Positions 20,904 through 33,725 are shown, counted from the first letter of the stretch. The stretch is 64,000 bases of DNA from Pogona vitticeps (GCF_051106095.1 NC_135786.1:88932501-88996500), one strand, 5' to 3'. The notes: a model not told the origin generated them from the letters alone. Program-made: numbers and translations.

Positions 20904-21272
20904 GGAGGGACGTGGTGGCGCTGCGGGTTAAAGCACAGAAGCCTCTGTGCTGCAAGGTCAGAAGACCAGCAGTTGTAAGATCGAAACCACACGACGGAGT
21001 GAGCTCCCGTCGCTTGTCCCAGCTCCTGCCAACCTAGGAGTTCGAAAGCATGTAAAAATGCAAGTAGATAAATAGGGACCACCTCGGTGGGAAGGTAACG
21101 GTGTTTCGTGTCTAGTCACCCTGACCACGTGACCACGAAACTGTCTTTGGACAAATGCTGGCTCTACGGCTTGGAAACGGGGATGAGCACCGCGCCCTAC
21201 AGTTGGATACGACTGGACTAAATGTCAAGGGGAACCTTTACCTTTACCTTTACCTTTACTTTTACCTTTACC
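20904..21272 (+). mobile_element. Full-length Sauria-type SINE
   Basis: The tRNA-related head 'gggacgtggtggcgctgcgg' and the B box 'gtaagatcgaaacc' are present. The unique body 'gggaccacctcggtgggaag' leads to a BovB-like 3' domain ending 'aaatgtcaaggggaacc', followed by (TTTACC)n. Probable target duplications are TAAGAGCACAAAC (20,891-20,903) and TAAGTGCAGAAAC (21,273-21,285), with two mismatches. It is transcribed by RNA polymerase III and mobilised by LINE machinery. This looks a fairly recent copy. Confidence 0.93.
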
Positions 21273-21546
21273 TAAGTGCAGAAACAGAAGGAAATTGGTA
21301 GAAGGAGTTGGGGAGTGATTTTCATAGAGACTGCAGTGCACCTGGTGGGATATTTTGAGCTTTTTCTCCTCATCAAGTCTCACTGCAATCCTGATAAAAA
21401 TCAACACTTTTATTGTGAGTTTCCTTGGATACCTGTTGCCAGACAGGAAGCTGGCATATTTTTTTTTGGAGATAAAGTTACTAATCTACCAATGAATCTT
21501 GATAGTAGGGACATAATAGAGACCAATACAATGGACATTCTTAGAA

Positions 21547-21681
21547 CAGTGGTCTTCAATCTTTCATTCCCAAATGTTGTGGAACCACAACTTCAAGAAT
21601 CCCTGTTCATTGGCCATACTGACTGGATCTTCTGGAAGCCAACGTCCCTTAACTTCTGGGCATCCAAGTTTGGGAAGCAGT
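21547..21681. mobile_element. hAT-like non-autonomous element, diverged
   Basis: The left end is CAGTGGTCTTCAATC and the right end is 'ccaagtttgggaagcag'. The inner text 'aaccacaacttcaagaatcc' and 'cttctgggcatcc' is typical of a common reptile palindromic element with 'ggactacaactcccagaat' arms. Related scraps occur near 5,090, 25,250, 35,070, 41,560 and 45,330. Confidence 0.55.
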
Positions 21682-21689
21682 AGTGGTGG

Positions 21690-22500
21690 GCAGAAGGTAG
21701 AGAGTAATGTTGTGGTGGACCAGCCCATGGGCCTGCTTCTGCCGGAAGCCTAGGAGCCCTGCTGGGACTAGGGGGGGCAATCAATTTTTCTTTTTTGCTG
21801 AAGCACCCTAGAGCTGTTAGCTTTAGTGGGGTGAAAGATTGAAGTGCTGGATGGCTCACAATATACCTGAAAGCCTACGGGCCTGGCCATGGGCTAATAC
21901 AGTCCTGGCAGTTCCCATCACCTCTTGCCAGCTTGGCCAATGGCAAGGGATCATAAGAAGTGATGTTTAACAACATCCGGAGGGGATTTCCTTCCTGTGT
22001 TCAGGCTTCGCTCCTGGCAGCATGTAAGTTTCATTGAGCACAGCGGAACTGCCTTCTGAGTAAGCACACATAAGATTGCCCTGAAGCTGATCCTATTCTT
22101 ACCCTATACATTCAAGTCAAGTTGGTAGAGCCTCGAGGGGAATTCTAGTAAATACAACACTGGAAAAGGAAAAGCATGAAGGACAGTGCAAACTTGAAGT
22201 CAGGCCAGGCCTGCTCTGCAACAGAATAACAGAAAAGCTCGGATAAGGGAAAGAGAGAACACGCTGTCTGCTGACTCTTGGGATTCCAGTAGAATGCCCT
22301 GGTAGGGGGCTCCTAGATTTGCTTGAACTGGCTCTGTGTGTCTTCTTGCTGGGATCAAAGAGACTGTGAGAACTGGTGGTCTTTTCAATGTTTTAAACTT
22401 GCTTTCTCTCCCTCCTCCCTTTCCTGCATCAGGGAGAATGACTGGCTTTGTGTGCTGGCTGTTTAAAACATACTTCAAAAGAAACTTGAATCAGTACATG
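21690..22500. other. Unassigned DNA
   Basis: Nothing recognised. Short overlapping open frames have no domain. Confidence 0.3.
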
Positions 22501-23600
22501 CCTGTGCTATATACAAATTAAAATAATTGATTTTTGGCAGCCTTTTGGAGAGTGAAAGAGAGAGAGAGAGAGAGATAAATTAAAAGGATCACATTTCCAA
22601 TCCATTGCGCCGGATTGCATGTTGATTCCAAACGCACCGCTCCCTCCCAAAACTGGAAGTTCGCCACCACAAGGAAGAGAGAGCTGCTTGCTTTCATTTA
22701 AATTTGACCTCCTGTCATGGCAGCTCCTCCTCAAACTTTTACAGTTCAAACCTGTTGGGATTGGGCCCCAGCCCAGCCCTGCACCCTTTCTTCTTTCACA
22801 ATTTTTACTTTATTTTATTATCCTTTTGGTTTTGAGGAGTCGCTTTGCAACAAGTCACTGGATTTGCACTTGAGGCTGGAGATGTCTATGTGTGAGGACT
22901 GGAGAGAGTTGGTATCCCTTTGTGGGGCAAGGTTTCCTCCATTCCCCTCATCAGTGGAAGTGAGACACCCAACAAAACACAGCAGTTCCTGGCCTGTACC
23001 CATTCAGTGACGGATGACAGTGGGTCCCACACTATCTGTGCTGACCTAAAAATAGCTTTCAATTAACATTGCATTTCAAGAATTGGAAAATTTCCCAGAA
23101 GTCCATTCTCTTTCTCTCTTCTCCCCCCTCCCCTCCCCTCTTCTGTTTCATTACATTTTGCAGTAATAATACACAAGCCTGTAGAAAACATGACGGGTAA
23201 TGAAAAATGTAATTAATATAAGCAGTGTAAAGCATGTTTTTTTTCCTCTGTTGTCCTTGCAGAAAATTGCTGCTTTAAACGGAGCAGGATGTGAAAATGC
23301 ATAAAGCAAACACTGATATGCTCTGGTTTGTAAATATCATATGCAAAACCGTGAAGGCAACTGCTGTTTATTTTTCTGACTTGCTGTCACAAAATCTTTT
23401 CAGAAAGTCTTCCCCCCCCCATCCCAACTGAAAAGATGTAAACGACAACAACGATTATAACCTATGGGGCAGATTGCTTTTAACATTCAGAGGTTGAGGG
23501 TACAAAAATTATACGTAGTTTTTTCTCATTGCTTGACCCTGTTGCCAGGAAAGAAATTAAGCCACCCGTACACCCTGTGGAGGATTTGTTAGCACAGTTT
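22501..23600. promoter_or_regulatory. Repeat-poor block, candidate conserved non-coding DNA
   Basis: This holds a short (GA)n at about 22,555-22,575 but no recognisable transposon. It contains AT-rich segments such as 'gctttcaattaacattgc' and 'tgtaattaatataagcag'. By eye it resembles vertebrate enhancer-type DNA. There is no direct proof. Confidence 0.25.
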
Positions 23601-24219
23601 TGTTTTCCCTCTTTCTATCACAGTTTTATTCCATGGCATTATGTATAACCCTTTGCCAGGATCCGAAGAAGGGGGAAATTGTTCCAGCAGCCCCAAGGAG
23701 ATTTTATTATGGGAATCCCCACACTCAACAGAAGTTTCTTCTGTACTCTGTCTTGCCACTTGCCCACTTGCATTTAAACTGAAGAAAGTTTCAAAAGCAG
23801 TTTGCAGTATGATCTGGGGGATCTGCTGCTTGAAAGAGAAATCAAGAAGGAAAAACTCAAATACATTCTACCCTTTATTTGAGCCCAAGCCATCTTTTGG
23901 GTGGCGTCCTGTGCCTCATGGTATGCTTTGTTAAAAACAGCTGTGAACGGAGGCATCTGCACAGCCACAGATATAATCACAAAATATCAGCATCAGCTCA
24001 TCATCTCTTGGGGGCCCATGGCCAAAGCCAATTTTATTTTACATTCCTGGAAGAAAAGGCTACCGGAAGGATGCTGGTGATTAATTGTTTATCATGGCTG
24101 GCTCAATGGGAAATGGCTAGACCATCATTCATCTCGCCCGGGATTGTCTACCAGTAAGTGACTACCAGTAGATCTCCCAGGTCCCAAATCTACTTCTTGT
24201 TGGCTAGAACTACACATTT

Positions 24220-24223
<4 letters not shown>
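23601..24223. other. Unassigned DNA
   Basis: Nothing recognised before the poly-A run. Confidence 0.3.

Positions 24224-24261
<38 letters not shown>
24224..24261. repeat. Long A homopolymer
   Basis: About 38 consecutive A residues. No retrocopy or SINE body could be recognised immediately upstream, so it is an orphan tail or a slippage expansion. Confidence 0.9.
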
Positions 24262-24262
<1 letters not shown>

Positions 24263-26280
24263 GGAGAAAGTGCATTTCCTGTGGGTTGGCCCCAAACAGG
24301 TGTGACTCTGTAACCCGCACTCAGACTGCAGTGCTTTTCCCCCTTTGTTTTAATCCAGTGCGGGTGGGTACTGTGACAGTATCAGGCTCTGGTTGTGACA
24401 TCATAGGATGGGAGCCGATGCTCTGCTTCCACCCCATATTTTAAAGGGTTTATGTGCATCTTCGGATGCACAACTTTAATTACATGTTTTAAGAAAGGAA
24501 TCCCACATCTGCCTGTGCAAAAGGAGATACGAAGAGAAAAATGGAAGGCAATGGCAGTTGAGGGAGGGGGTAAGGGTGAAAAAAAAAGCATTAAAAAGCA
24601 TTAATAAATCTAAGACTGGCAGATTCATCTGGAATATAAAATTATGTGAAGCCAGTTTACAAATGTAGGATAAAATCTTTGAAAATAAAATCAAAATCAT
24701 TAAGAGGAAGTTGTACTGGAGAGAATACATACTAATTTTCTATATACAGTACACGAGATTTGGCAATACCACACTATCATGCAACGCCTTGACAGGTAGT
24801 AGTATCCAGGATATTCTACCACACCTACTGATATGTGTACAATCTATATTCAAATTAAATTCGACACTAAGGTTCAAGCTTTTTTTGTGATAGGAGGTTA
24901 AATACACAGGAAGAAGAAGAATAGCAACTCTACTATAGGGATGTCAACCTTTTCGGTGAGACGTACTTTCTTTAGAAGTGGTGGGGGAGGGGCCAGTGGA
25001 CAATTGGTGGGAAAAAGGGGACAGCCCTGCCTGAAACTGCATCATCTGTGAAAATCAGAGCAGGTAAGAAGTGGCCTGGACACCATTTACAAGCAGGGAT
25101 GTGGACTTATGGGCCCTCCCTAGGGTGAACAGAGCAATGCCTTCCCACTGAGAATTGGCTGTTCATCCAAAAAACACCTTACTGAATACAGCAGAACATG
25201 TTGGAGCAGAACGCCAATGGAAACATTCTGGTTCTGGTACTACTACTAGGATTACAGCTCCCAGAATTCTCCAACTCAGGGATTCTGGGAGTCAATGAAA
25301 AATAAAAGAAGTGGCTTTTCCATCCTCTGGATTGCAAGAAGCAGTGCCAGCCATGTCAAAAGCTGTGTCTGCTGCCTTGTCTTGTGCCTGACATGGTCAA
25401 TTCACCTGCTGTTGTATTTTCTTGGGCAGCTGCCTAGTCTTGGCAGAAGAGCACAGCTGGACCACCTCATGTGTCCGACTTCGATGAGTTTTTTTTTTCT
25501 GGCTTATGAAGAGAGCACATATTTCAGTTTTTGCAGTGTAGCTGCCATGTTTGTGACAGTCGATTTTCAAATGTATGTGTGTAATTGCGTATGTGGAGGG
25601 AATAGTCTTCCATTTCAGGAAGATGGTATCCATGAACAAAGCCGTGTTCAGGCATTTTTAAAGTGTGTGGGTTTCCCATACACAATGAAACAATTGTGCT
25701 AATCCTGCCCCATCCCGTGTTGCTTTCAACACATGAAAGCAACGGTCTGAGGAGGGGAAGGCTGCCATATTCATGGTGGGGGGCATCTCGTTCTTACATT
25801 TTGTAGTATCTGCCTCACAGGCTGCCTGTGGATGCTGACCTATACTGAATCAGACCAGAGTGGGCTCTCCACATAAACTAGAATTCTGATTTTTTTAAAA
25901 AAAATTGTTTGTGTCTCACATGGAGAGCTTACATGGATACAGCAGCCTTCCCATCTTCATTCAACTATTTTCATGGGTTAAAAGTGGCAAGAAAGGGGGC
26001 AGGGCTAACATTCTCCCCTCATAGCATGTGGACGACACATGCTTATGAAATGACTGAATAGGGCAGAAGCAGCATGTCCCCTCCTTCTCCTACTCTCATT
26101 GTTCAATGTACAATTCAAGATGGTTTTGCGAGCAAGGAAGGCCTGCTCCGAGACATTTGGCTGCCTGAGGTGGAGCATCACATATCTGTCACCCCAGTGA
26201 AGATTTGTGGTGCATTAAAAACAAACAGATTATTTTATTACATGAAAAAGAAAATCCCATATGTCTCTCTCCCTATACCT
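24262..26280. other. Unassigned DNA with small repeat scraps
   Basis: A 'ttacagctcccagaattct' scrap at about 25,253-25,293 belongs to the hAT-like family. 'ctatactgaatcagacca' at about 25,843-25,860 is a SINE-tail phrase. No gene is seen. Confidence 0.35.
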
Positions 26281-26292
26281 GGCCATAACATT

Positions 26293-26516
26293 TGTTGTTG
26301 TTGTTTAGTCGTTTAGTCATGTCCGACTCTTCGTGACCTCATGGACCAGAGCACACCAGGCCCTCCTGTCTTCCACTGCCTCCAAGAGTTGGGTCAAATT
26401 CATGTTGGTTGCTTCAATGACACTGTCCAACCATCTCATCCTCTGTCGTCCCCTTCTCCTCCTGCCTTCACACTTTCCCAACATCAGGGTCTTTTCCAGG
26501 GAGTCTTCTCTTCTCA
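26293..26516 (-). mobile_element. BovB LINE 3' end with target-site duplication
   Basis: The minus strand encodes DSLEKTLMLGKCEGRRRRGR, then QRMRWLDSVIEATNMNLTQL, the C-terminus of BovB ORF2, followed by the BovB tail ('gttgttgttgtttagtcg' on the plus strand). It is strongly similar to the copy at 1,757-2,238 but truncated further. GGCCATAACAT (26,281-) and GGCCATAAAAT (26,517-) flank it as a near-perfect target duplication. This is a recent, severely 5'-truncated insertion. Confidence 0.93.
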
Positions 26517-26529
26517 GGCCATAAAATAC

Positions 26530-29145
26530 AATAATATAAATTAAGTAACTAATTGTTTGTGCTGTTTCATGATGTCTTAAATCTGCTTTTTGAGGCAGCT
26601 GCCAGTAGTAGCAGGGCTGGTCCTGGATTGGAACAGCATGCACCATTTAGCTCCCAGAGTGATTGAGAAAAAGAAATAAGGTTTTGCATGGAAGCCTTGC
26701 TTTGTGTAATGCACTTTTCCTTCCTGACCAACCATGCCATTTTTAACCAGAATGCAAGGAAAGGAAGTTATCCGTATTAAAATAATGCTGCAGGAGTCCA
26801 CTGTGAGATCTGGCCAGGCTTTGTGGTTGGCAGGCTTTCCAGACAGAGAGCAGGCAAAATGAAATCCAGGTAATACGGTAAATGCCACCACTGTTTAGAC
26901 CGTTTCTCTTGGGCCATGCCTACCCCTTGCGGTATGGAGAGCTCAGTCTGAAGGTCACAGCATCTCCCCGCTGTAACAATGCAACATTTCAAACACATCC
27001 TCTTCTATGGGCAGCTGAGAAATTGCTTGTGGTTCATTATTTTCCCATTCTGCACCCCTTCCCTCCCACCCTCTCTCTTTCCCTTCCCCTTCTTTTCCCT
27101 GCAGCTGACATGCAGCATTCATTGTTGTTTGTTTTTCTGCCTTGTTCCTGGTTCTCAAAGTTTCCCTTCTGGCCTCCAGTTGTTGGACGTGAACTTTCTG
27201 ATGCCACATGGGGCATCCCTTCTTCCTCATGCCCTGCGACTGAGCGGGTTCCCATGTGAAGCGAGGTTTTCCCCAGCCAGGGGAAAGAAGAAGAAGAAGA
27301 AAAAGGCCTTGCCTCTCTCTCCTGTGGCATTCTGCACAGCCATTTGGAGTCCCAGATGTAGGAAATGAAATAATCCACGCTCATACAGTCATGAAAGTGC
27401 CCATCTGGCACACAGGAACGTCACGCAGTGGAAGCACACAAGCGTGAGCTCACTTTTGTTATGGCATTTCATAAACAGAGAGGCAGTGAGCAGGCAAGTA
27501 AGATCTTTGGGATAATAGCAATCATATTCATCACAGTGAATTTAACCTTCTTCCGGGCAACTTAAAACAATAAACAAACAAACAAACAACTTATATAGTA
27601 TGACTTGTACAGTGTGACCATATATTTTCTGACCCTATGTGATTTTTAATGCATTGTGAGGTATGAAAATGCCCCAGCTCTTCAGGAGCCTTTGTGGGTG
27701 CAAAAACAAGAACATCCCATAATACCAGTGACAGAAAACACAGGTTCACAAGAAATGGAATGGTTGTTTTAAGTAGCTGCCTGCTGTCCCTTTTTGCAAA
27801 CTATTTCAGTTTTCAGTTCATTTCAATTTTATTATTATTTAGAAGCAATTAAACCAATGTATTAGAAACAGCTTAAACCCTTTTAGAAATGTGTTGAAAA
27901 TATAAAAAGACATGCAGCCTGTTAAAAAATTCTTCATAGGCAGCCTATAACATAACAATGACTGCAAAATGTTCGTCTTAAAAATACTAATATTTCAGAT
28001 TCAAGACAAAACAACAACATGTACCTTGAAAAATTCAGATGCTGTTACGGTATTTATTTGCAAGGGAACCTCATTTTAATGGTCTGATAGGAAAATTTTC
28101 TAATTTTAATAATAAAATAGTGTCTGCTAAGGGAAATGTCCCTAAAGAATGGCCATTCTTTGTGCCAGGCACCCTGCAGACAACCAAAGCACGTCACGTT
28201 GATGGACTCTGTGAGTAAATTTCCCACACACGGTGCACCGTCTGCTGGTTTTCTTATCCACTGCTCTACTGCAAAAGTAACAGCCAGGGGAGAAGGAATA
28301 TGTGTCTTCTTCTGTTGAACGGTGCCAATGTGTGTTAAGTCTTTGATTAGCAGGACCTTCTGCCAGTTTTAAAAATGGTTTCTCACCACATTTTGCCCAG
28401 TGTGGAAAAATATTCCGTCAGTCGCGTTACCACACTGCGACCAGGCTGGCCTGTGCAACCAAACTGTGCTTCTCTCTTTGTTTGACAGATTATGTGGTCC
28501 ATCTCTCAGGAGTGCTTCAGAGGTTCTTAGAATGGTTTCTTTGTTTACATCATTCTTTGACACTGGCTACTCCTGAATGATGTCTCTGAGGGCCTTTTAA
28601 TGAACCGCCTGTAAATATCTGCACCAGGCAGGTCTTCCCATTTCTGCTTCTCATTAAATCAGCATCTCCACTTGGTGTCTTCACCTCATCAGGTCAGGTG
28701 CTGCATGTGCTGCCTTCCGAGGTCTTCTGCCCTTTGGATGGCCACGCCCACAGCCACAGGATCCATTATTTTCACATGTATCTGGTAGCATTTCCAGAGG
28801 ATGCATTTCAACTGTGTTTGTACTTCAGGAATGCTTTTGAGAAAAGGTCCAATTCTGAGAAGCTTTCGACAGGGAGCCCAGTGTTGGTTGTCATCAAATG
28901 TGTAGTGCTCACTCTCCAAGTTCCTCGAAAGTGCAATGCTTTCTTTTCATTTCATTTTCACACTACAGAACACATGGGACACAACCACTTGCAGCCAGGC
29001 GTAGCACCTTCCCAACCTCGCTTTTAGTAGCGCGGACGCCTCCCATCAACCCACCTCACTACAAAGCAACAGCAGGGTTGGACTCTGTTTCTCATTTTCA
29101 TCCACCCTACTCAGACCACAGGAAAGCAAATTAGAAATGTGTACA
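26530..29145. other. Unassigned DNA
   Basis: There is a purine-rich (GAA)n-like patch near 27,285-27,305 and (AAAC)n near 27,570. No coding gene or named transposon was recognised. Short open frames at 26,882-27,411 on both strands overlap one another and show no domain. Confidence 0.35.
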
Positions 29146-29250
29146 AACAGGACAAATGCTGGCTCCATGGCTTGGAAACAGGGATGAGCACCATGCCCTA
29201 GAGTCGGACACAACTGGACAATTGTCAAGGGGAACCTTTACTTTTACCTT
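29146..29250 (+). mobile_element. Sauria-type SINE 3' fragment
   Basis: The tail domain 'ggacaaatgctggctcc', 'acagggatgagcacc' and 'gtcaaggggaacctttac' matches the 3' third of the SINE at 20,904. The tRNA head is missing. Confidence 0.88.
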
Positions 29251-29756
29251 TACAAACACAAACTGTTTATGGGGTAGCTATGCATTTACCCACTACTGAA
29301 TTCTCACTTTTTAAGGGAATCCTGACTACCTGCAAAGAAACGACAACATGTTTTTAGTTTTGCAAACAGTACATCTCATAGTCATTGTAAATAAAATAAT
29401 GCTTATGCAGGTGGCAGAGCTTCAGGTTATAAGTCTTCTGCCTTCTCTTGCTTTTATCCATGGGGAGGGTCCGTTTCTCTTCTAGGAACTCACACCAGCT
29501 TATCTTCATCACACTTGAACCAGAAAAATATAGTGAGTCCTTCTCCCCCCGCCCCCATATGTTACATTGTGTGGGACAAAAAGGAGCTCAACAGAAAATG
29601 GAACAGAGTTGCAGTTTTTGTCTGTTGAGAAACAAAACAAAAGAAAGCAAAAAATTGTAGATGGCAGGAGGCCGAAACTCAGGAATATTGTTAACAACAC
29701 TTTAGGTGACAATGTATTAAAATGCCTATTTCATCTGCAACAAAACATGGCTTTGT

Positions 29757-30297
29757 TGTTGTTATGTCCTGTCAAGTCGCCTCTGACTTACGACTCTGCC
29801 CTCAACTGCCCTGATTAGCTCTTGAAAATTGAAGCCTTTGGCTTCTTGTAGGGAGTCAACCCATCTCAATTTGGGTCCTCCTCTTTTCCTGCTGCCGTCA
29901 ACCTTTCCCAGCATTATTGTCTTTTCCAGAGAATCCTGCCTTTTCATGATGTGTCCAAAGTAGGACAGCCCTGGTTTCATCTTTTTTTGTCTCCAGAGAT
30001 AATTCAGGCTTGATTTTATTTAGGACCCACTTATTCCTTTTTCTGACTGTCCAGGGTATTCACAAAGCCCTCCTCCAGCACCACCTTTCAAACAATTTAC
30101 CCCCCCCCCCCCCGTTAGCTTTCTTTACTGTTAAGCTTTCACATCCCTACATGGTGATTGGAAATACAAGAGTGTGGATATTCTTGGTCTTTGTCTCCAG
30201 TGACACATCCTTACATTCGATGATCTTCTCTAGTTCTTTCATTGCTGCCCTTCCAAGTCTTAGTCTTCTTCTGATTTATGCTATCTGCCCTGATGAA
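29757..30297 (-). mobile_element. Old RTE-type LINE 3' fragment
   Basis: The minus strand reads GLSYFGHIMKRQDSLEKTIM, then LGKVDGSRKRGGPKLRWVDS and LQEAKGFNFQELIRAVEGR, the RTE C-terminus, followed by a GTTGTT-type tail at the low-coordinate end. It is clearly a different, older subfamily than the two BovB copies. Reading upstream, decayed text continues to about 30,297. A run of 15 C residues lies within it at about 30,100. Confidence 0.85.
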
Positions 30298-30344
30298 AGT
30301 TAAAATGTGTGTGTATCAGGATAGAAGAGAGAGCTGTGGAAAGC

Positions 30345-30480
30345 AGTGCTGCTCAGTGGTTGAACCCAATCCTAGGTTCAATCCACGGTGTCTCCAGGCA
30401 GGTTTAGGGCAGATCGTGGACTGAAACCCAGTCAGAACAGGCAGTAACCAAGTAAGGTGGACCAATGGATTGGCTCAACA
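30345..30480 (+). mobile_element. tRNA-derived SINE
   Basis: The A box is in 'gctgctcagtggttgaac' and the B box in 'taggttcaatccacggt'. The body contains 'gtctccaggcaggttt' and ends 'ggtggaccaatggattggct', a phrase typical of a widespread squamate SINE. Confidence 0.75.
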
Positions 30481-30694
30481 CTGAACTGCTTCCTAAGTTC
30501 CCATTCTTGCTTGAAATTGCTCCAAGATGGCAGTTTGGCACTAAGATAATTGTTGGGCTGAATTCTTCTTAGCACATGAAACTCTTGTCTGCCCTTAATC
30601 ACATCTGGTTTATGAATGCATTTATTTTGTAAAAAAGCCCAAGCCAATGTAAATCAAATGGCAGATAAAGGAGAGATAATGAATAGAAACTCTC

Positions 30695-30697
<3 letters not shown>

Positions 30698-30725
<28 letters not shown>

Positions 30726-30734
30726 GAGAGAGAC

Positions 30735-30786
<52 letters not shown>
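30698..30786. repeat. (CA)n(GA)n compound microsatellite
   Basis: About 13 CA units are followed by about 30 GA units with minor interruptions. The dinucleotide type switches at about 30,725. Confidence 0.95.
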
Positions 30787-30788
<2 letters not shown>

Positions 30789-30789
30789 G

Positions 30790-32235
30790 ACATTTAGCCA
30801 CTGGAGTTATAATTGCAGAACAAGGAGCAAGCCTGATGTGTAAATTAATCCTGTTGAGACAGGGTACGCATGTTGCATTAGTCTTTCAGTTAATCCAGGA
30901 CTTTAATACGATGTCCTCAAAGACACAAAGACTTCCTTGGGATATTTGGCTCTGCCAGAATGAGATTCTCGCTGGGTGGGAAATCAAGAAACACCTTGAA
31001 ACAGAGTAGGTGGTGGTTTAATACGAATAAGAAAAGTGAAACTGTGTGCATCCTTTTGCATCTTGTTGAATATTATTCTGAAAGATGTGCATTTGGCTTT
31101 CATGCTAAAAGCACCAAGGGAATCCTGCCACCTGTGATAGGTTTTCACATTCTGATACATACCATTCATAGGGAGTCACTGTGTAATGCTTGAAGCTGGG
31201 CTACATGTTACTCTCACATAGGGAGTTTTCCTGGCAAAGTCCCCCGGCTGCAACATCTAGAAACAGACACTATGTGTTGTTGCCACAGTGGCAGATTACA
31301 AATGCCCCTGGGCTTGACCCAATCTCCAATGGTTTGGCTCCAAGGAAGAGTTGAGTGATCCAAAATCCAGAGTAGTTCCTCTCTTTGCTTAAGTTCTTGC
31401 ACAAGGCTTTGCATAAACTCTCATTTAAAAAAAAAAATCACAAGCTACTTACATTTATATAATGCAGCCCGTGTCTTCCCTATTCATTTGGTTTCTCATA
31501 TTAAACACAGGAAGCTATTACGGGAGGTTGCCCTATGATCCAAGAGCAAGCACCTCACCCCTAAATTCTATAGTGAGGACTCCCCCAGCACGAGACACAG
31601 GCTGCCTGTGGAAGCTGATGTATATGGAAGTGAATCATTGGGTCATCAACATGAATAGGGGCTAAGCCATAGGTTAGCAACATGTCACCTTTGGGCTATT
31701 GTTGGGCTGTAATTACTATCAGCACTAGCCATCTCAACCAGTGGCAAGGGGGGAGGGAGAGAGACAGGAATTACAGTATAGGTGCATGTAGAGGGCCACA
31801 GGTCGCTCATCCCACTGTATCCCTGACTCTCCAAAACATCAGAAAGTGCACCAAATTGCAATATTTCCAAGACTGGCCTTGTAGAACCTCTGCAAGGACA
31901 GCCCGGGCACTATTCCTTGAGCAAGTACAGCCCTTCCTCATGGTAAGAACCCTGTTACAGCATGCACTAAGAAGTCACCTGTTGATGCTTGCAGAAGTGA
32001 TCACGGAACAATGAGACAATTGTCATCACTTCATCATTTGCATGCATCATGCCGCCTATGAAAACATTCTCTGGGCGCAATACAATTTAAAATGGAAAAA
32101 ATAATACAGTAACATGCAAAGATGTAACACACACACACATATGCATGGACATATATGACTAACCCTGTAAAACCGTATAAAAGCCAGTACAATAAAAATA
32201 TATATATATAATGCAGAGTCCTGTGTGTATCTGTG
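30790..32235. other. Unassigned DNA
   Basis: There is a short (TA)n at about 32,200-32,212. No gene or family was recognised. Confidence 0.35.
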
Positions 32236-32414
32236 TGTTCTGTGCTGTCAAGTTGCAAATGACTTTGTCACCCTAATAGGGCTTTCAAGGTAAATGAGAT
32301 ATTTAAGGGGTGATCTTACCAGTTTCACTTCCCCAGTGAGTTTCTGAGACTAAATGGATTTGAACCCTGTTCCCCAGAGTTCTGGTCTGTTGTTGTATCC
32401 AATACACCACAATG
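32236..32414 (-). mobile_element. tRNA-derived SINE, reverse strand
   Basis: The minus strand starts 'ccattgtggtgtattggata' (A-box side), has the B box 'gggttcaaatccatt', and ends 'gggtgacaaagtcatttgc'. It is the same family as 20,523-20,662. Confidence 0.8.
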
Positions 32415-33240
32415 GGAATTGGTACATAAAGAGTCCTAAGGAGGCAAAATTGGCCTCTAGATCTGAAGTTATCTATTCCTGGCCAGGATGGACAAATGCA
32501 CAAACTTGTTGTAAGTAACTCCCTGTATCTCAATAATTGGCTGCTGTGAAATCACCAGGTTTTCATCCACAGCCTACCATGACATTTCACAATTTGCCAA
32601 GAATTGCCCTACAGTCGTTATTTTACCTGGTATTGTCAGGATGGCTAGAGAGGCACACCTACCTTGCACTCTTTTCTCCTTGCTTTTACCACTTGAGCAG
32701 GCATGGCTCTGAAGAGGTGCTTGCTCATGTTTAGTGTGTCCCGCTGAGCAGGAATCCATTCCCTGCTCTCTCCCCACCCCCACCCCCAATTCCTGCTTTC
32801 AAGGAGAGTCTACATGTGAACAGAAACTGTTCTTTTTTGGAATCGTCCCTGTTCATGTGGAGAAAGTGAGAAGGGAAGGGGGGGGAACTAGCTATGGATA
32901 TCTATCTGTGTTAATAATGTTGGCTAAAGTAGCAATTGAGTAACTTATTATGATGAAAGCAAATCATTGCAATTCTGTGTAACCCAACGTCATATTTTCT
33001 TGCCTGTTGTCATTACAGTTATAAACCAAAATTTGACATGATGGAGAAATGGCTGCACAAGTTCTTTAAAGAACTTCTACACTTTTATTATTGTTATTAT
33101 AGATTAAGAGACATTCCGGAACAATTAAGTATGACCTCTTAAAGAATTAGAAGAATTACAATGTTCTAAAGTGCTATGTTAAATTTTGGCAATGGGTAAG
33201 AAGAACTAGGCAAGTGAAACTGAGCCCCATCTAAGGATGG
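32415..33240. other. Unassigned DNA
   Basis: Nothing recognised apart from a short C-rich patch near 32,770. Confidence 0.35.
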
Positions 33241-33244
33241 GACG

Positions 33245-33530
33245 TAATTAATTTTATTTATTTATTTACAATATTTTTATCCCACCTTTCTCCTTAAGAG
33301 AGGCTTACATCATTAAAAGACAACATGTAGAAGCTACAAACAGTAGGTATACAAATATTAAAAAAGAATTAAACAGTTACATTTCATTACATTAAAAACA
33401 GTAATAAAATAAAAGCTAAAACTTTTAAAACAAAGCACAACTATCCATTAAAAAATCCCTCTCAGACCACTAGGTATTAAGGGAATGTGTGCCTGAAGAG
33501 AAGGGTCTTTCCATTTCAGTTCATTTTTAT
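33245..33530 (-). mobile_element. L2-like LINE 3' end
   Basis: The plus strand begins (ATTT)n, then 'tttttatcccacctttctcc' and 'aggcttacatcattaaaa'. This is the antisense of the usual squamate L2 3' untranslated end. Coding sequence is not clearly visible. Confidence 0.6.
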
Positions 33531-33725
33531 AAGAATTTTCCAAAATTCACTTTGTATCCTGAATGGAAATTCTTCCAAAGTTTTTACTTTCAAAGAAACT
33601 GTATGTAAAAACATGTTGGATGCAGGCAAAATTGTAAGAGAGTCTTACAACCAGGCCCAGGTCTTTCCTTAACATTCTGGATTTGAATCCTGGCGTGTTC
33701 AGATATTTTGATGATGAGATAAGGA

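Noticed and set aside
24000-24261. Processed pseudogene ending at the A run
   Set aside because: No recognisable coding similarity upstream in any frame.
29509-29712. Small open frames around 29.5 kb as genes
   Set aside because: Short, overlapping on both strands, no domain, no splice or promoter support.
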